Of a stretch of DNA of 14,855 nt, positions 8,487-14,855 are shown one piece after another. The stretch is from Candidatus Cardinium hertigii. GTDB lineage: Bacteria; Bacteroidota; Bacteroidia; Cytophagales_A; Amoebophilaceae. The notes below the pieces were generated by a model. The model had not been told where the DNA came from and ran no database searches. It was given only the letters and a program-made list of their open reading frames with translations. The position numbers and the translations under genes were made by a program. The first letter of the stretch is position 1. The number at the start of each line of letters is the position of its first letter. The stretch covers positions 59,020-73,874 of the forward strand of contig NZ_RARA01000025.1 of the NCBI RefSeq assembly GCF_003788695.1. The letters run 5' to 3'.

Positions 8487-8631
8487 GCGCTGGTGAACAA
8501 AGCTGTTGAAAAATTCAGTCTGTAAGCTGAAAATCAGAACTCGCCCAGGCCTACAGCCTTGGGCTCAAACAGGCTGATTTTCTACTAGCTCTCAGACTGA
8601 ATTTTTCTAATCACAGCTTTGTTCAAGGCGC
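8487..8631. repeat. 145-bp nested inverted repeat, possible MITE-like or structured element
   Basis: Several exact arm pairs are nested in order: TGAACAAAGCTGT (8494-8506) with ACAGCTTTGTTCA (8613-8625), GAAAAATTCAGTCTG (8508-8522) with CAGACTGAATTTTTC (8593-8607), and GAAAATCAG (8529-8537) with CTGATTTTC (8574-8582). The apex has a GC-rich GCCCAGG...CCTTGGGC pairing. The outer boundary GCGC (8487-8490) pairs with GCGC (8628-8631). The arms are interrupted by small bulges. This is far beyond chance and could be a miniature mobile element or a folded RNA. Confidence 0.75.
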
Positions 8632-8668
8632 ATTTTTATGATCTTGCATTATTGCGCTATTTCTAATT

Positions 8669-8694
8669 GGCCACACGACTGAACGGATACAACC
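8669..8694 (-). repeat. Inverted copy C of the dispersed GTATCCGTTCA repeat
   Basis: Read on the minus strand this is GGTTGTATCCGTTCAGTCGT followed by GTGGCC. The core is identical to the other copies, and the GTGTGG tail is close to the copies near 13516 and 13622. It faces copy B across the nested inverted repeat. Confidence 0.65.
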
Positions 8695-8717
8695 TTTGAG
8701 CTTTTTAGCACCTTTAC

Positions 8718-8747
8718 GATAAGCTATCTAAATGTTTTTAGCTTATC
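8718..8747. terminator. Stem-loop downstream of lpxK
   Basis: Arms GATAAGCTA (8718-8726) and TAGCTTATC (8739-8747) pair perfectly around a 12-base loop. It could help end the lpxK transcript, which runs leftward, but there is no clear U-run on that strand, so this is tentative. Confidence 0.25.
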
Positions 8748-9049
8748 TATTGCTTTTATTACTTAAATACAGATAAGATCTTACCACTTGTGTCTTTTAC
8801 AATAATTGCTATCTTCACCATATAACGCTTCTTTACCAGGGTTGTAAACGGACACCTATATTTTATTTAGTAAATAAAGGCTTCATCTTTTATATAAAAA
8901 AAGCAGTATATAATAGCATTATGTAAGTTAAACAAAATAGCCTAAAAATGTATACCTTATATAGGCCCTATCATACACTACTATACATAATACTTTGTTT
9001 TCAAGCGTAGAAAGATAAGAACGTCTTCCATCAATGGTATGCATATCGT

Positions 9050-10108
9050 CTAAAAATGCAAAATATCCATAATTTTTGCATCAAAGGTTGCTTGTGCTTC
9101 TTGCGTAAAGCCCACCTCAATAGGAATATAAAACATAGGGAAAGGGGATAATAGCTTTTCCCAGCATGGGTCTATAAATCGAACACTATCTTTTTCTGTT
9201 GTAACTATGGCTTTATATGGGTCTTTACCTGCATAAAACGCACGGGTTATTTTTATTATATCATTATAATTAAACCCATGATGATCTGGAAAAGCAAGAT
9301 GCGTGATGCTATGGCCTTTGGTTTCTAAATATTCACGTAGGGGGAGGGGATACGCAATGCCTGTAACCAGTACTATTGAGCAGGGTAGCTTGCACGGTTT
9401 AGTATGCCACATGGCAATAGGATCGTGATAGATGATGTGTGTAAAAAAGAGAGGTACCTCTCTAACATTAGGTTGGTATTTTTGTATTCCCTCCTTTATC
9501 TCAGTAATCTGTGCCTCAGTGGGACATGGGGGGCTTTTGGTTACCAATATTATGTCAGCACGTGCTATGCCTGCTCGTGGCTCACGCAATCGCCCTAAAG
9601 GCAACAAATGTTCCTTAAAGAAAGGTTCGTTAAAAGTGGTTAGTAGAATACTTAATATAGGTGTTATACTCAACTGCTGGAAGGCGTCATCTAGAAGAAT
9701 GATCTCGACATCTGGTCTATGCTCCATAATTTTTGTTATGCCTTCCTTCCTATTCTCGCAAACGGTAATAATTACATTAGGATTATATTTAAATTTTTTA
9801 TATAAAAGATACGGCTCATCACCTGCTGTTAAAGCAGATTCTAGTACACTTATTACTTTAAAGCCTGTGGATGTACGTTTATAGCCTCTACTTAGCACAG
9901 CTACAACTTTTTCATTAGAAAGCAGTTTGGTTAGATAAATAACCAGAGGCGTTTTACCGGTACCACCTAATGAGAGATTGCCTACACTGATAAGTTTAGG
10001 ATTTTTGTAAGAAACGCTACTTTTAATTTTTTTCTTGTAAAGAAAAATACGTAAAGTAACCACCATACCATAACAGCAACGCAATATTTGAAGCAATAGT
10101 AAAACCAT
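9050..10108 (-). CDS. lpxK: Tetraacyldisaccharide 4'-kinase
   Basis: This 352-residue protein should phosphorylate the 4' position of the lipid A precursor at the inner membrane, implying that the cell makes lipid A. An N-terminal hydrophobic/basic helix (residues 1-28) fits membrane attachment. The P-loop GNLSLGGTGKTP is at 43-54 and SRGYKR at 73-78. The acidic motif DDAFQQ at 140-145 replaces the usual DDGFQH or DDAFQH, keeping both aspartates but changing the final His to Gln. GRLREP (172-177), FPDHH (273-277) and TTEKD (303-307) are all typical. Length matches the family. The gene is divergent from the Nif3-like gene with 108 bases between them, a shared promoter region. The ATG start at 10108 puts the P-loop at the usual distance. 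Assignment is firm; the effect of the His change is unknown. Confidence 0.95.
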   Translation of the reverse strand: MVLLLLQILRCCYGMVVTLRIFLYKKKIKSSVSYKNPKLISVGNLSLGGTGKTPLVIYLTKLLSNEKVVAVLSRGYKRTSTGFKVISVLESALTAGDEPYLLYKKFKYNPNVIITVCENRKEGITKIMEHRPDVEIILLDDAFQQLSITPILSILLTTFNEPFFKEHLLPLGRLREPRAGIARADIILVTKSPPCPTEAQITEIKEGIQKYQPNVREVPLFFTHIIYHDPIAMWHTKPCKLPCSIVLVTGIAYPLPLREYLETKGHSITHLAFPDHHGFNYNDIIKITRAFYAGKDPYKAIVTTEKDSVRFIDPCWEKLLSPFPMFYIPIEVGFTQEAQATFDAKIMDILHF

Positions 10109-10216
10109 ATATCAGATTTTAGTTAGAAAAATTTAGCTTAGTAGCACAAATACAAATATTTTCACTATTTTTCATAAAACCAGTATTAACTGGATTAAAA
10201 TTATATAAAAAACACC
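10109..10216. promoter_or_regulatory. Divergent promoter region between lpxK and the Nif3-like gene
   Basis: This 108-base AT-rich stretch separates two oppositely transcribed genes and so must serve both. A small inverted repeat, CCAGT-ATTA-ACTGG (about 10180-10193), lies near the Nif3 side. I could not place a convincing Bacteroidota -33/-7 pair on either strand. Confidence 0.4.
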
Positions 10217-11356
10217 ATGACAATAGCAGCGCCAAGAGATAGTGATTCTACTATTGTTGTATCTGATGTCGTAAACTACTTGGAGCAAGTAGTGCAATTA
10301 CATTACCAGAATACTTTAGTAAAATCTGGCCTGATAGTTGGTGACATGTGCAATATAGTGACTGGAATATTGATCTGTCTTGACATAACAGAAATAATAT
10401 TGGATGAAGCTATAGAGCAAGGATGTAATTTAATCATTACAAATCAGCCTCTTTTACTTCAGCCAGTAGATAAAATTACTCCAGAAAGCTATGCTGGAAA
10501 ATGTGTAATAAAAGCTATAAGGCATGGGCTATCTATTTATATTTTTAATACCAATTTAGACCATTTGGGTAGCGGTGCTAGCCATAGGATTGCTAATTTA
10601 ATGGAATTACAAAATATTCAGCCTATAATTCCTAAAAAAGAAATAGTATATAAGCTTACTACTTTTGTGCCATCTCATGTAGAAAAGCATTTAATAGAAA
10701 CTTTATACCGAGTAGGAGCTGTATTAGCAGCGCATAACCTAGCAGGCCATGTAAGTAGTATCCCTACTAAAGTAAGTTATGCAACGGAACCAAGTTGCAG
10801 CTCAAATTTTGTTGGTTCAAAATTTGAGATTTCACAAGAAAGCCAACTTACTTTTATCATACCTATGCATTTTAGGGAAAAGATTATCCAGACTTTATTG
10901 CATGCACATCCTTACGAAAAAGTCACCTATTATGTAGAACAAATAGAAGTAACCGTAGAAAACATGGGTAGTGGTGTAATTGGTATTTTGCCCATAGAAT
11001 TACCAGCAAAATATTTTTTAAAATATGTCAAAACCAAACTAACTTTATCATATCTTCAGCATACAAATTATCTCGATCAGCCTATAAAAAAAGTGGCTAT
11101 TTATGCTGGAAATGGAGGCTTTTTATTAGAAACCGTTTTGAATAAAAATATAAATACTTTTATTACTACAGGTTTACAATATGAACAATTTTTGGCAGCA
11201 AATGGAAAAACATTAATGGTTGATATAGGGCATTATGCTACCCGATTGGGTGTAAAAAAATTGATTCTTGCATTACTATCAAAAGAATTTAATAACATTG
11301 TGGTATTGCGCTGTAAAACCCTTACCAATCCTATTCATATATTAACGACTAACTGA
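10217..11356 (+). CDS. Nif3-like (DUF34) protein with degenerate metal site
   Basis: This 379-residue protein has the two-part Nif3 fold with the middle CutA/PII-like insertion found in long bacterial members (about residues 142-240, with the conserved AHPYEKVTYYVEQIE). The N-terminal half follows the family closely: SGLIVGD, ILICLDITEIILDEAI, NLIIT, and KCVIKAIRHGLSIYIFNTNLDH. The family's dinuclear metal ligands are largely changed. The usual HHP is NQP (76-78), HTNLD is NTNLD (111-115), and the C-terminal GHYESE is GHYATR (338-343). Only D115 and H339 of the expected ligands remain. The family's biochemical role is not settled; proposals include a metal-dependent hydrolase or a GTP cyclohydrolase-like fold. 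This copy may be structural or bind something else. Its stop overlaps the next start as TGATG, indicating translational coupling with the zinc-ribbon gene, a pairing I recall from other Bacteroidota. Confidence 0.88.
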   Translation: MTIAAPRDSDSTIVVSDVVNYLEQVVQLHYQNTLVKSGLIVGDMCNIVTGILICLDITEIILDEAIEQGCNLIITNQPLLLQPVDKITPESYAGKCVIKAIRHGLSIYIFNTNLDHLGSGASHRIANLMELQNIQPIIPKKEIVYKLTTFVPSHVEKHLIETLYRVGAVLAAHNLAGHVSSIPTKVSYATEPSCSSNFVGSKFEISQESQLTFIIPMHFREKIIQTLLHAHPYEKVTYYVEQIEVTVENMGSGVIGILPIELPAKYFLKYVKTKLTLSYLQHTNYLDQPIKKVAIYAGNGGFLLETVLNKNINTFITTGLQYEQFLAANGKTLMVDIGHYATRLGVKKLILALLSKEFNNIVVLRCKTLTNPIHILTTN

Positions 11357-12111
11357 TGGATAAAAATATTCTACCTAAATTGATGCAGCTTATTGAAATT
11401 CAAGAAGTTGACACATGCCTTGATGAAATTGTAAAGCTCAGAGGAACCCTACCAGAAGAGGTAGAAGTACTGGAGAAGCGTATAGAAAAATTATCTGCAA
11501 AAATAGCAGAAAATACATCCCTGTTAACTACCTTGCGGGAAGAGATCGTGAATAAAAAAGCATTTATCAAAGATACCGAAAAAAAAATTCAACATTACGA
11601 AGCCCGACAAATGGAAGTGCGTAATAATAGGGAGTATGATGCTATAGCCAAGGAAATTGAATTGTATAAATTGGATATTCAGCTTGCGGAAAAATTTCTA
11701 CGTACTGCTTATACCAAAGTAGAGCAAGATCATAATGATTTAGAGGAATTACATAAACTTTTAAAGGTACAAGAAAATGATTTTTTTATAAAAAAACAAG
11801 AACTTGAGTCCATACTAAAAGTAAGTGCAGCAGAAGAACGTGCGTTGCATACCAAAAGAGTATGTATAGTAACTGCCCTAGGTGAATCATTATATATGGC
11901 TTACGAAAGAATTAGGCAAAGTGTTCAAAACAACTTAGTAGTAGTTTCTATTAAAAAGGGAGCTTGTGGTGGATGTTGTATAGTAATCCCTCCACAACAG
12001 AAACTAGAGGTGTATGAGCGAAATAAAATAGTTTTTTGTGAGCATTGTGGTAGAATGCTAGTGGCTTCTGAGCAATCTATAGACGCATTTTATTCATGCG
12101 TTAACACGTAG
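11356..12111 (+). CDS. Coiled-coil protein with C4 zinc ribbon
   Basis: This 251-residue protein belongs to the C4-type zinc ribbon (DUF164) family. Residues about 10-175 form a long, heptad-rich helical hairpin with many Glu/Lys/Leu. The internal NNREYDAIAKEIE (90-102) matches the family's V.N.REYDAI.KEIE turn. The C-terminal ribbon has C204-x2-C207 and C228-x2-C231 (ACGGCC...FCEHCGRML), with the usual P.Q stretch between. An extra Cys at 208 adjoins the first pair. Family members are thought to act as helical adaptors that may bind nucleic acid, with no settled function. The start codon overlaps the stop of the Nif3-like gene by one base, so the two are probably translated together. Confidence 0.9.
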   Translation: MDKNILPKLMQLIEIQEVDTCLDEIVKLRGTLPEEVEVLEKRIEKLSAKIAENTSLLTTLREEIVNKKAFIKDTEKKIQHYEARQMEVRNNREYDAIAKEIELYKLDIQLAEKFLRTAYTKVEQDHNDLEELHKLLKVQENDFFIKKQELESILKVSAAEERALHTKRVCIVTALGESLYMAYERIRQSVQNNLVVVSIKKGACGGCCIVIPPQQKLEVYERNKIVFCEHCGRMLVASEQSIDAFYSCVNT

Positions 12112-12319
12112 ATAATTTTTATGGGCTACTGGGCTACTGCTAATACCTAACGCATAACATACATACAATTACAATTACAATTGTAACTATGCAAGGATAT
12201 AGCCTATCCATTAGTAAGTGGCTAAATGTTTATGCAATTGCTATACGACTAAATAAAATTGATTATATTTTGTTAGGGGTTTATTATTTCAGGTTACTGA
12301 AAATTTAAGATGAAAAGTT
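12112..12319. other. Spacer upstream of the TraR/DksA-family gene
   Basis: No gene is visible. The spacer contains a short tandem GGGCTACT pair near 12123, three ACAATT units ending in the palindrome TTACAATTGTAA (12175-12186), and a weak GGATA/TATCC stem near 12194. Expression signals for the downstream gene are probably here, but none is clear. Confidence 0.4.
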
Positions 12320-12685
12320 ATGAGGGAGGCAACATATACACCAGAAGATCTAAAGTTTTTTAAAAAGATTCTTTTAGAAAAATTAGAAAAAGCTAATTAC
12401 GAACTGCAAGTATTGGAAAAAGTTTTAAGTCGTCAAGAAGCAGGCCTTGAGACTGCTGGTAGACTTTTTGAGGAAAATGCAGAAGTGATAGAAACAGAAA
12501 ATGTAGGTCAGTTAGCTGAGCGACAGCAAAAATTTATTAAACAAATTGAACTTGCTATTCAGCGTATTAGAAATGGTACGTATGGAATTTGTGTTTTAAC
12601 TGGTAAGATGATAGATAGGGAACGTTTAAAAGTCGTACCACATACGATGTATGCCGTAGATGCTAAAAAAGCACAACAAGAATAA
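12320..12685 (+). CDS. TraR/DksA-family protein with incomplete zinc finger
   Basis: This 121-residue protein resembles the Bacteroidota branch of the TraR/DksA family, proteins that reach into the RNA polymerase secondary channel or are of related fold. Residues about 8-85 are a helical, coiled-coil-like region. The C-terminal globular end RNGTYGICVLTGKMIDRERLKVVPHTMYAVDAK (84-116) matches the branch signature YGIC..TG..I..ERL...P. Only one cysteine (C91) remains of the four that bind zinc in classical DksA; Thr stands where the second would be, which I recall as usual for this branch. The acidic tip expected in true DksA is not obvious, so a DksA-like effect on transcription is not assured. 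It lies 35 bases before the pseudouridine synthase gene and is probably co-transcribed with it. Confidence 0.85.
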   Translation: MREATYTPEDLKFFKKILLEKLEKANYELQVLEKVLSRQEAGLETAGRLFEENAEVIETENVGQLAERQQKFIKQIELAIQRIRNGTYGICVLTGKMIDRERLKVVPHTMYAVDAKKAQQE

Positions 12686-12720
12686 AGTTATCGATTACTT
12701 TTGCCTAATTAATTTTATGT

Positions 12721-13506
12721 ATGCAAGGGCATTGTATTGATCCATGCGCATCTCATTTGATACGGTTAAACAAGTGCATAAGTAATGCTGGTATTTGCGC
12801 CAGAAGGGAGGCAGATCAGTTGATTGCGGCGGGTCATATTACTGTTAATGGTCAAATCGTACGTACAATAGGAACAAAAATTCCAGTCAATGCAATAGTT
12901 ACCTATAAAGGTAAGGTTTTATATGCAGAAAAGTCAAAGTATATCTTATTAAATAAACCAAAGGGATATGTTACCACGACCAAAGATCCAGAAGGCCGCA
13001 AGACCGTTTTAGAGCTTATAGGCAAAAAATATTGTGCTGAACGGATCTATCCGGTTGGTCGACTGGATTATGATACTACTGGGTTGCTGCTGTTAACCAA
13101 TGATGGTATATTGGCCCAACAGTTAGCACATCCTTCTAGTAAGGTTAAAAAGCTCTATCACGTGATATTACATAAGGCTATCCACATAGAACATTTCAAT
13201 AGTATTCAAAAAGGTATTTTACTAGAAGATGGAGTGGCTAAAGTAGATCATCTGGCTATAGTTGAAGCAGATCGATGCCAACTAGGTGTCGTTATGCATA
13301 GCGGTAAAAACCGTATTATTCGAAGAATTTTTGAGTATTTTGGTTATACGGTACATAGACTGGATAGAGTAGGTTATGGCCATCTTACGAAAAAAAATAT
13401 ACCACGTGGCAAATGGATCTTTTTGGAAAATAAAGAGGTGCTTAGACTTAAAAATCTAGTAGCAAAAGTTGATATAGGCCCAGATGACGGCTGGCTTTAT
13501 GTATAG
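12721..13506 (+). CDS. rluB: RluB/RluF-type 23S rRNA pseudouridine synthase
   Basis: This 261-residue protein should isomerise a uridine in large-subunit rRNA. An S4 RNA-binding domain covers about residues 14-60 (IRLNKCISNAGICARREADQLIAAGHITVNG). The synthase domain begins YILLNKPKGYVTTTKD. The catalytic motif GRLDYDTTGLLLLTNDG is at 113-129, with catalytic D116. GKNRIIRRIFEYFGYTVHRLDRVGYGHL near the end matches the family's G.NRQIRRM... motif; here the usual RQIRRM is RIIRRI. Domain order, size and motifs fit RluB/RluE/RluF; the exact site on rRNA cannot be read from sequence, so the symbol is provisional. The ATG start at 12721 gives a short lead before the S4 domain. The stop is followed at once by dispersed repeat copies. 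Confidence 0.92.
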   Translation: MQGHCIDPCASHLIRLNKCISNAGICARREADQLIAAGHITVNGQIVRTIGTKIPVNAIVTYKGKVLYAEKSKYILLNKPKGYVTTTKDPEGRKTVLELIGKKYCAERIYPVGRLDYDTTGLLLLTNDGILAQQLAHPSSKVKKLYHVILHKAIHIEHFNSIQKGILLEDGVAKVDHLAIVEADRCQLGVVMHSGKNRIIRRIFEYFGYTVHRLDRVGYGHLTKKNIPRGKWIFLENKEVLRLKNLVAKVDIGPDDGWLYV

Positions 13507-13515
13507 CGTATCCGT

Positions 13516-13535
13516 GTATCCGTTCAGTGGTGTGA
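13516..13535 (+). repeat. Copy D of the dispersed GTATCCGTTCA repeat
   Basis: GTATCCGTTCAGTGGTGTGA lies ten bases after the rluB stop. A partial extra unit, GTATCCGTG, directly precedes it at 13508-13516. It is in the same orientation as the copy at 13622. Confidence 0.7.
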
Positions 13536-13621
13536 TTTACACTTCACTTCTAATAAGCTGGAAGAGATATGGATACAATGATGGATGTCTATGGCAACGG
13601 TCTCGGTATGGCTTAAGTGAC

Positions 13622-13645
13622 GTATCCGTTCAGTGGAGTGGCTTA
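13622..13645 (+). repeat. Copy E of the dispersed GTATCCGTTCA repeat
   Basis: GTATCCGTTCAGTGGAGTGG followed by CTTA; the first 19 bases differ from the copy at 13516 by one base (GGAGTG for GGTGTG). The 106 bases between the two carry no gene. It lies about 80 bases before the transposase start. Confidence 0.7.
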
Positions 13646-13664
13646 AATCGGTTAGTAGCTCTAT

Positions 13665-14855
13665 TGTAAAATATAATTATTAATATTAAGTTAGGTTTAG
13701 ATTTTTCCCATAAACCTTTACCTTAGATGGAATTAAACATAGAAATTATTCCCTATTTACTAAGTCAGGTTCAGATCTTAGAGGCTAGGATTGCGTTATT
13801 AGAATCTGAAAATAAGGCGTTGCGTTTAGAGAATGCCCACCTAAAAGAAAAACTTGGTTTAAATGCTAAAAATTCCTCTATACCCAGTTCAAAAGAATTG
13901 TACAAATCCAAGAAACGTCCTAGTCATAAGAGTGGACGTAAGCCAGGTGGCCAACCAGGACATACAGGTGCTACGCGCTCTAAGATGGTAGCTGATTCAA
14001 TCGTAGCAGTTCCTCTGGATAATTTGTCCTGTAGTTGTGGAGGGGATATAAGATGCTCTAAAAAACCTACTGTGCATCAAAAGGTAGATTTACCAGAGAT
14101 TAAACCTTACGTAATAGATTATCATCTCCAAAATGGGCGTTGTAAACAATGCGGTAAACGCCGTACTGCTGATCTTCCCCCTAACGTTACGTCAGACATA
14201 TTTGGCCCAAGAACAAAATCAGTTATTACAGCTTTAACAGGCTTTTACAAAAATTCTAAGCGGGAAGTAGCCGATATCTTAAAAGATATATGTAATCTTC
14301 CTATTAGTCTTGGCACTATATCTAATAGTGAAGGAAAGGTATCCTCGAAATGTGCTGCGTCGTATCAAACTATAGTACAGAAAGTTAGCCAAAGCAACTT
14401 GCTACATATAGACGAAACAAGCCATTATACTAAGGGTAAGCTTGGCTGGTGTTGGCTATTTACCACCAATCAAGTAGGTAGCGTTCTTAAGCTTGCGCCT
14501 TCTAGGGGTATGCATGTTTTAAAAAACAGTGCATTTGCAGGTAAACATGCAACAATAGTCAGCGATAGGTATGCAGTCTATAACTATTTTAGTCCATCAA
14601 AACGCCAAATTTGCTGGTCTCACTTAGCTAGAGATTTTGAAAGGCTTGCCCATAGTGCTCATAGTGCTATTAAAAACTTAGGAGAAAGTTTAAAACAAGT
14701 GGCAACTGACTTGTTTGGGTTAACCAAAGCTTGCTTAAATAAAAAAATTGATTTGCGTTTCTTTTTAAAACGTGCTAGAAAATTACGTAAACGAACCGGT
14801 TATTATTTAAGAGGTATTTTACCTATTCCTGATGCGCCGCATGCGGTACGTGTAG
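13665..14855 (+). mobile_element. IS66-type insertion sequence, left part
   Basis: The element includes the transposase from 13727. IS66-type ends often begin GTAA, and GTAAAATA at 13665 is a candidate left end 62 bases before the start codon. Without the right end, neither the inverted repeat nor the target duplication can be confirmed, so the left boundary is a guess. Confidence 0.5.
13727..14855 (+). CDS. IS66-family transposase, cut by the window edge
   Basis: I translated this frame by hand from ATG 13727; it stays open for 376 codons to the right edge, so the gene is truncated by the window, not visibly broken. Residues about 10-45 are a leucine-rich coiled coil. GRKPGGQPGHTGATRS (70-85) is the hallmark segment of IS66 transposases. 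A zinc-finger-like Cys set follows (C102, C104, C110, C139, C142). The DDE core then begins: D229 in LLHIDETSHY and D280 in IVSDRYAVYNYF, followed by CWSHLARDFERL (296-307), all typical. The third acidic residue lies beyond the window. No tnpA or tnpB accessory gene precedes it, which fits the single-gene ISBst12-like subgroup. The gene could be an active copy. Confidence 0.92.
   Translation, partial: MELNIEIIPYLLSQVQILEARIALLESENKALRLENAHLKEKLGLNAKNSSIPSSKELYKSKKRPSHKSGRKPGGQPGHTGATRSKMVADSIVAVPLDNLSCSCGGDIRCSKKPTVHQKVDLPEIKPYVIDYHLQNGRCKQCGKRRTADLPPNVTSDIFGPRTKSVITALTGFYKNSKREVADILKDICNLPISLGTISNSEGKVSSKCAASYQTIVQKVSQSNLLHIDETSHYTKGKLGWCWLFTTNQVGSVLKLAPSRGMHVLKNSAFAGKHATIVSDRYAVYNYFSPSKRQICWSHLARDFERLAHSAHSAIKNLGESLKQVATDLFGLTKACLNKKIDLRFFLKRARKLRKRTGYYLRGILPIPDAPHAVRV

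Larger units (their letters stand above)
8320..9049. other. 730-base gene-free spacer between lpxK and the porin gene
   Basis: No convincing reading frame is present on either strand. The spacer holds two inverted copies of the dispersed repeat (8357-8386 and 8669-8694), a 13-bp hairpin (8442-8473), a nested inverted repeat (8487-8631), a 9-bp stem-loop (8718-8747) and a small palindrome TTTATTTA-G-TAAATAAA (8862-8878). The part from 8880 to 9049 is plain AT-rich sequence in which I see nothing specific. The porin promoter is expected just above 8319, but I cannot identify it with confidence. Confidence 0.7.

Noticed and set aside
9432..9884. Plus-strand 150-codon frame
   Set aside because: It lies wholly antisense within lpxK, whose motifs are unambiguous.
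12164..12187. Short ACAATT tandem repeats as a possible CRISPR or iteron array
   Set aside because: Units are only six bases, there are just three, and no spacer structure or adjacent replication or cas gene is present.
13484..13669. 61-codon frame after rluB
   Set aside because: It overlaps the rluB end and is composed of the dispersed repeats; no motif or plausible start context.

Overview
The window is AT-rich DNA from a Bacteroidota bacterium. A reduced, host-associated lineage of the Amoebophilaceae type (Candidatus Amoebophilus or Cardinium) fits best. The Bacteroidota assignment rests on four points: a PF14121-type putative porin, an F-type ATP synthase a subunit with a long signal-peptide-bearing N-terminal extension, an alpha subunit with the KVKGGGS insertion, and a TraR/DksA-like protein with a degenerate zinc finger. 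The symbiont inference is weaker. It comes from AT bias, divergent catalytic motifs, many dispersed intergenic repeats and an IS66-type transposase.

Layout. Positions 114-6050 (minus strand) hold an ATP synthase operon in the order atpB-atpE-atpF-atpH-atpA-atpG, followed by a short ComB-like phosphatase gene. The beta and epsilon genes are absent from this cluster. Positions 6244-8319 (minus) encode an outer-membrane putative porin. Positions 8320-9049 hold no gene but carry a nested inverted-repeat structure, a strong hairpin and copies of a dispersed repeat. Positions 9050-10108 (minus) encode LpxK, a lipid A kinase. From 10217 the direction switches to plus: a Nif3-like protein overlapping a coiled-coil zinc-ribbon protein, then a TraR/DksA-family protein, then an RluB-type pseudouridine synthase. 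From 13727 to the right edge there is an open, truncated IS66-type transposase.

Function. The left half builds the membrane motor and most of F1. The middle supplies the outer-membrane porin and lipid A phosphorylation. The right half holds translation and stress-related housekeeping genes.

The most notable observations are: (1) a Nif3-family protein in which most of the expected metal ligands are replaced; (2) a perfect 41-bp palindrome inside atpH, with a TCTA microsatellite and a hairpin just downstream in the atpA leader; (3) a dispersed intergenic repeat with core GTATCCGTTCA, of which two copies flank the porin gene as direct repeats and an inverted pair encloses a 145-bp nested inverted repeat. 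I do not see a defence system, CRISPR array or clearly new multi-gene system.
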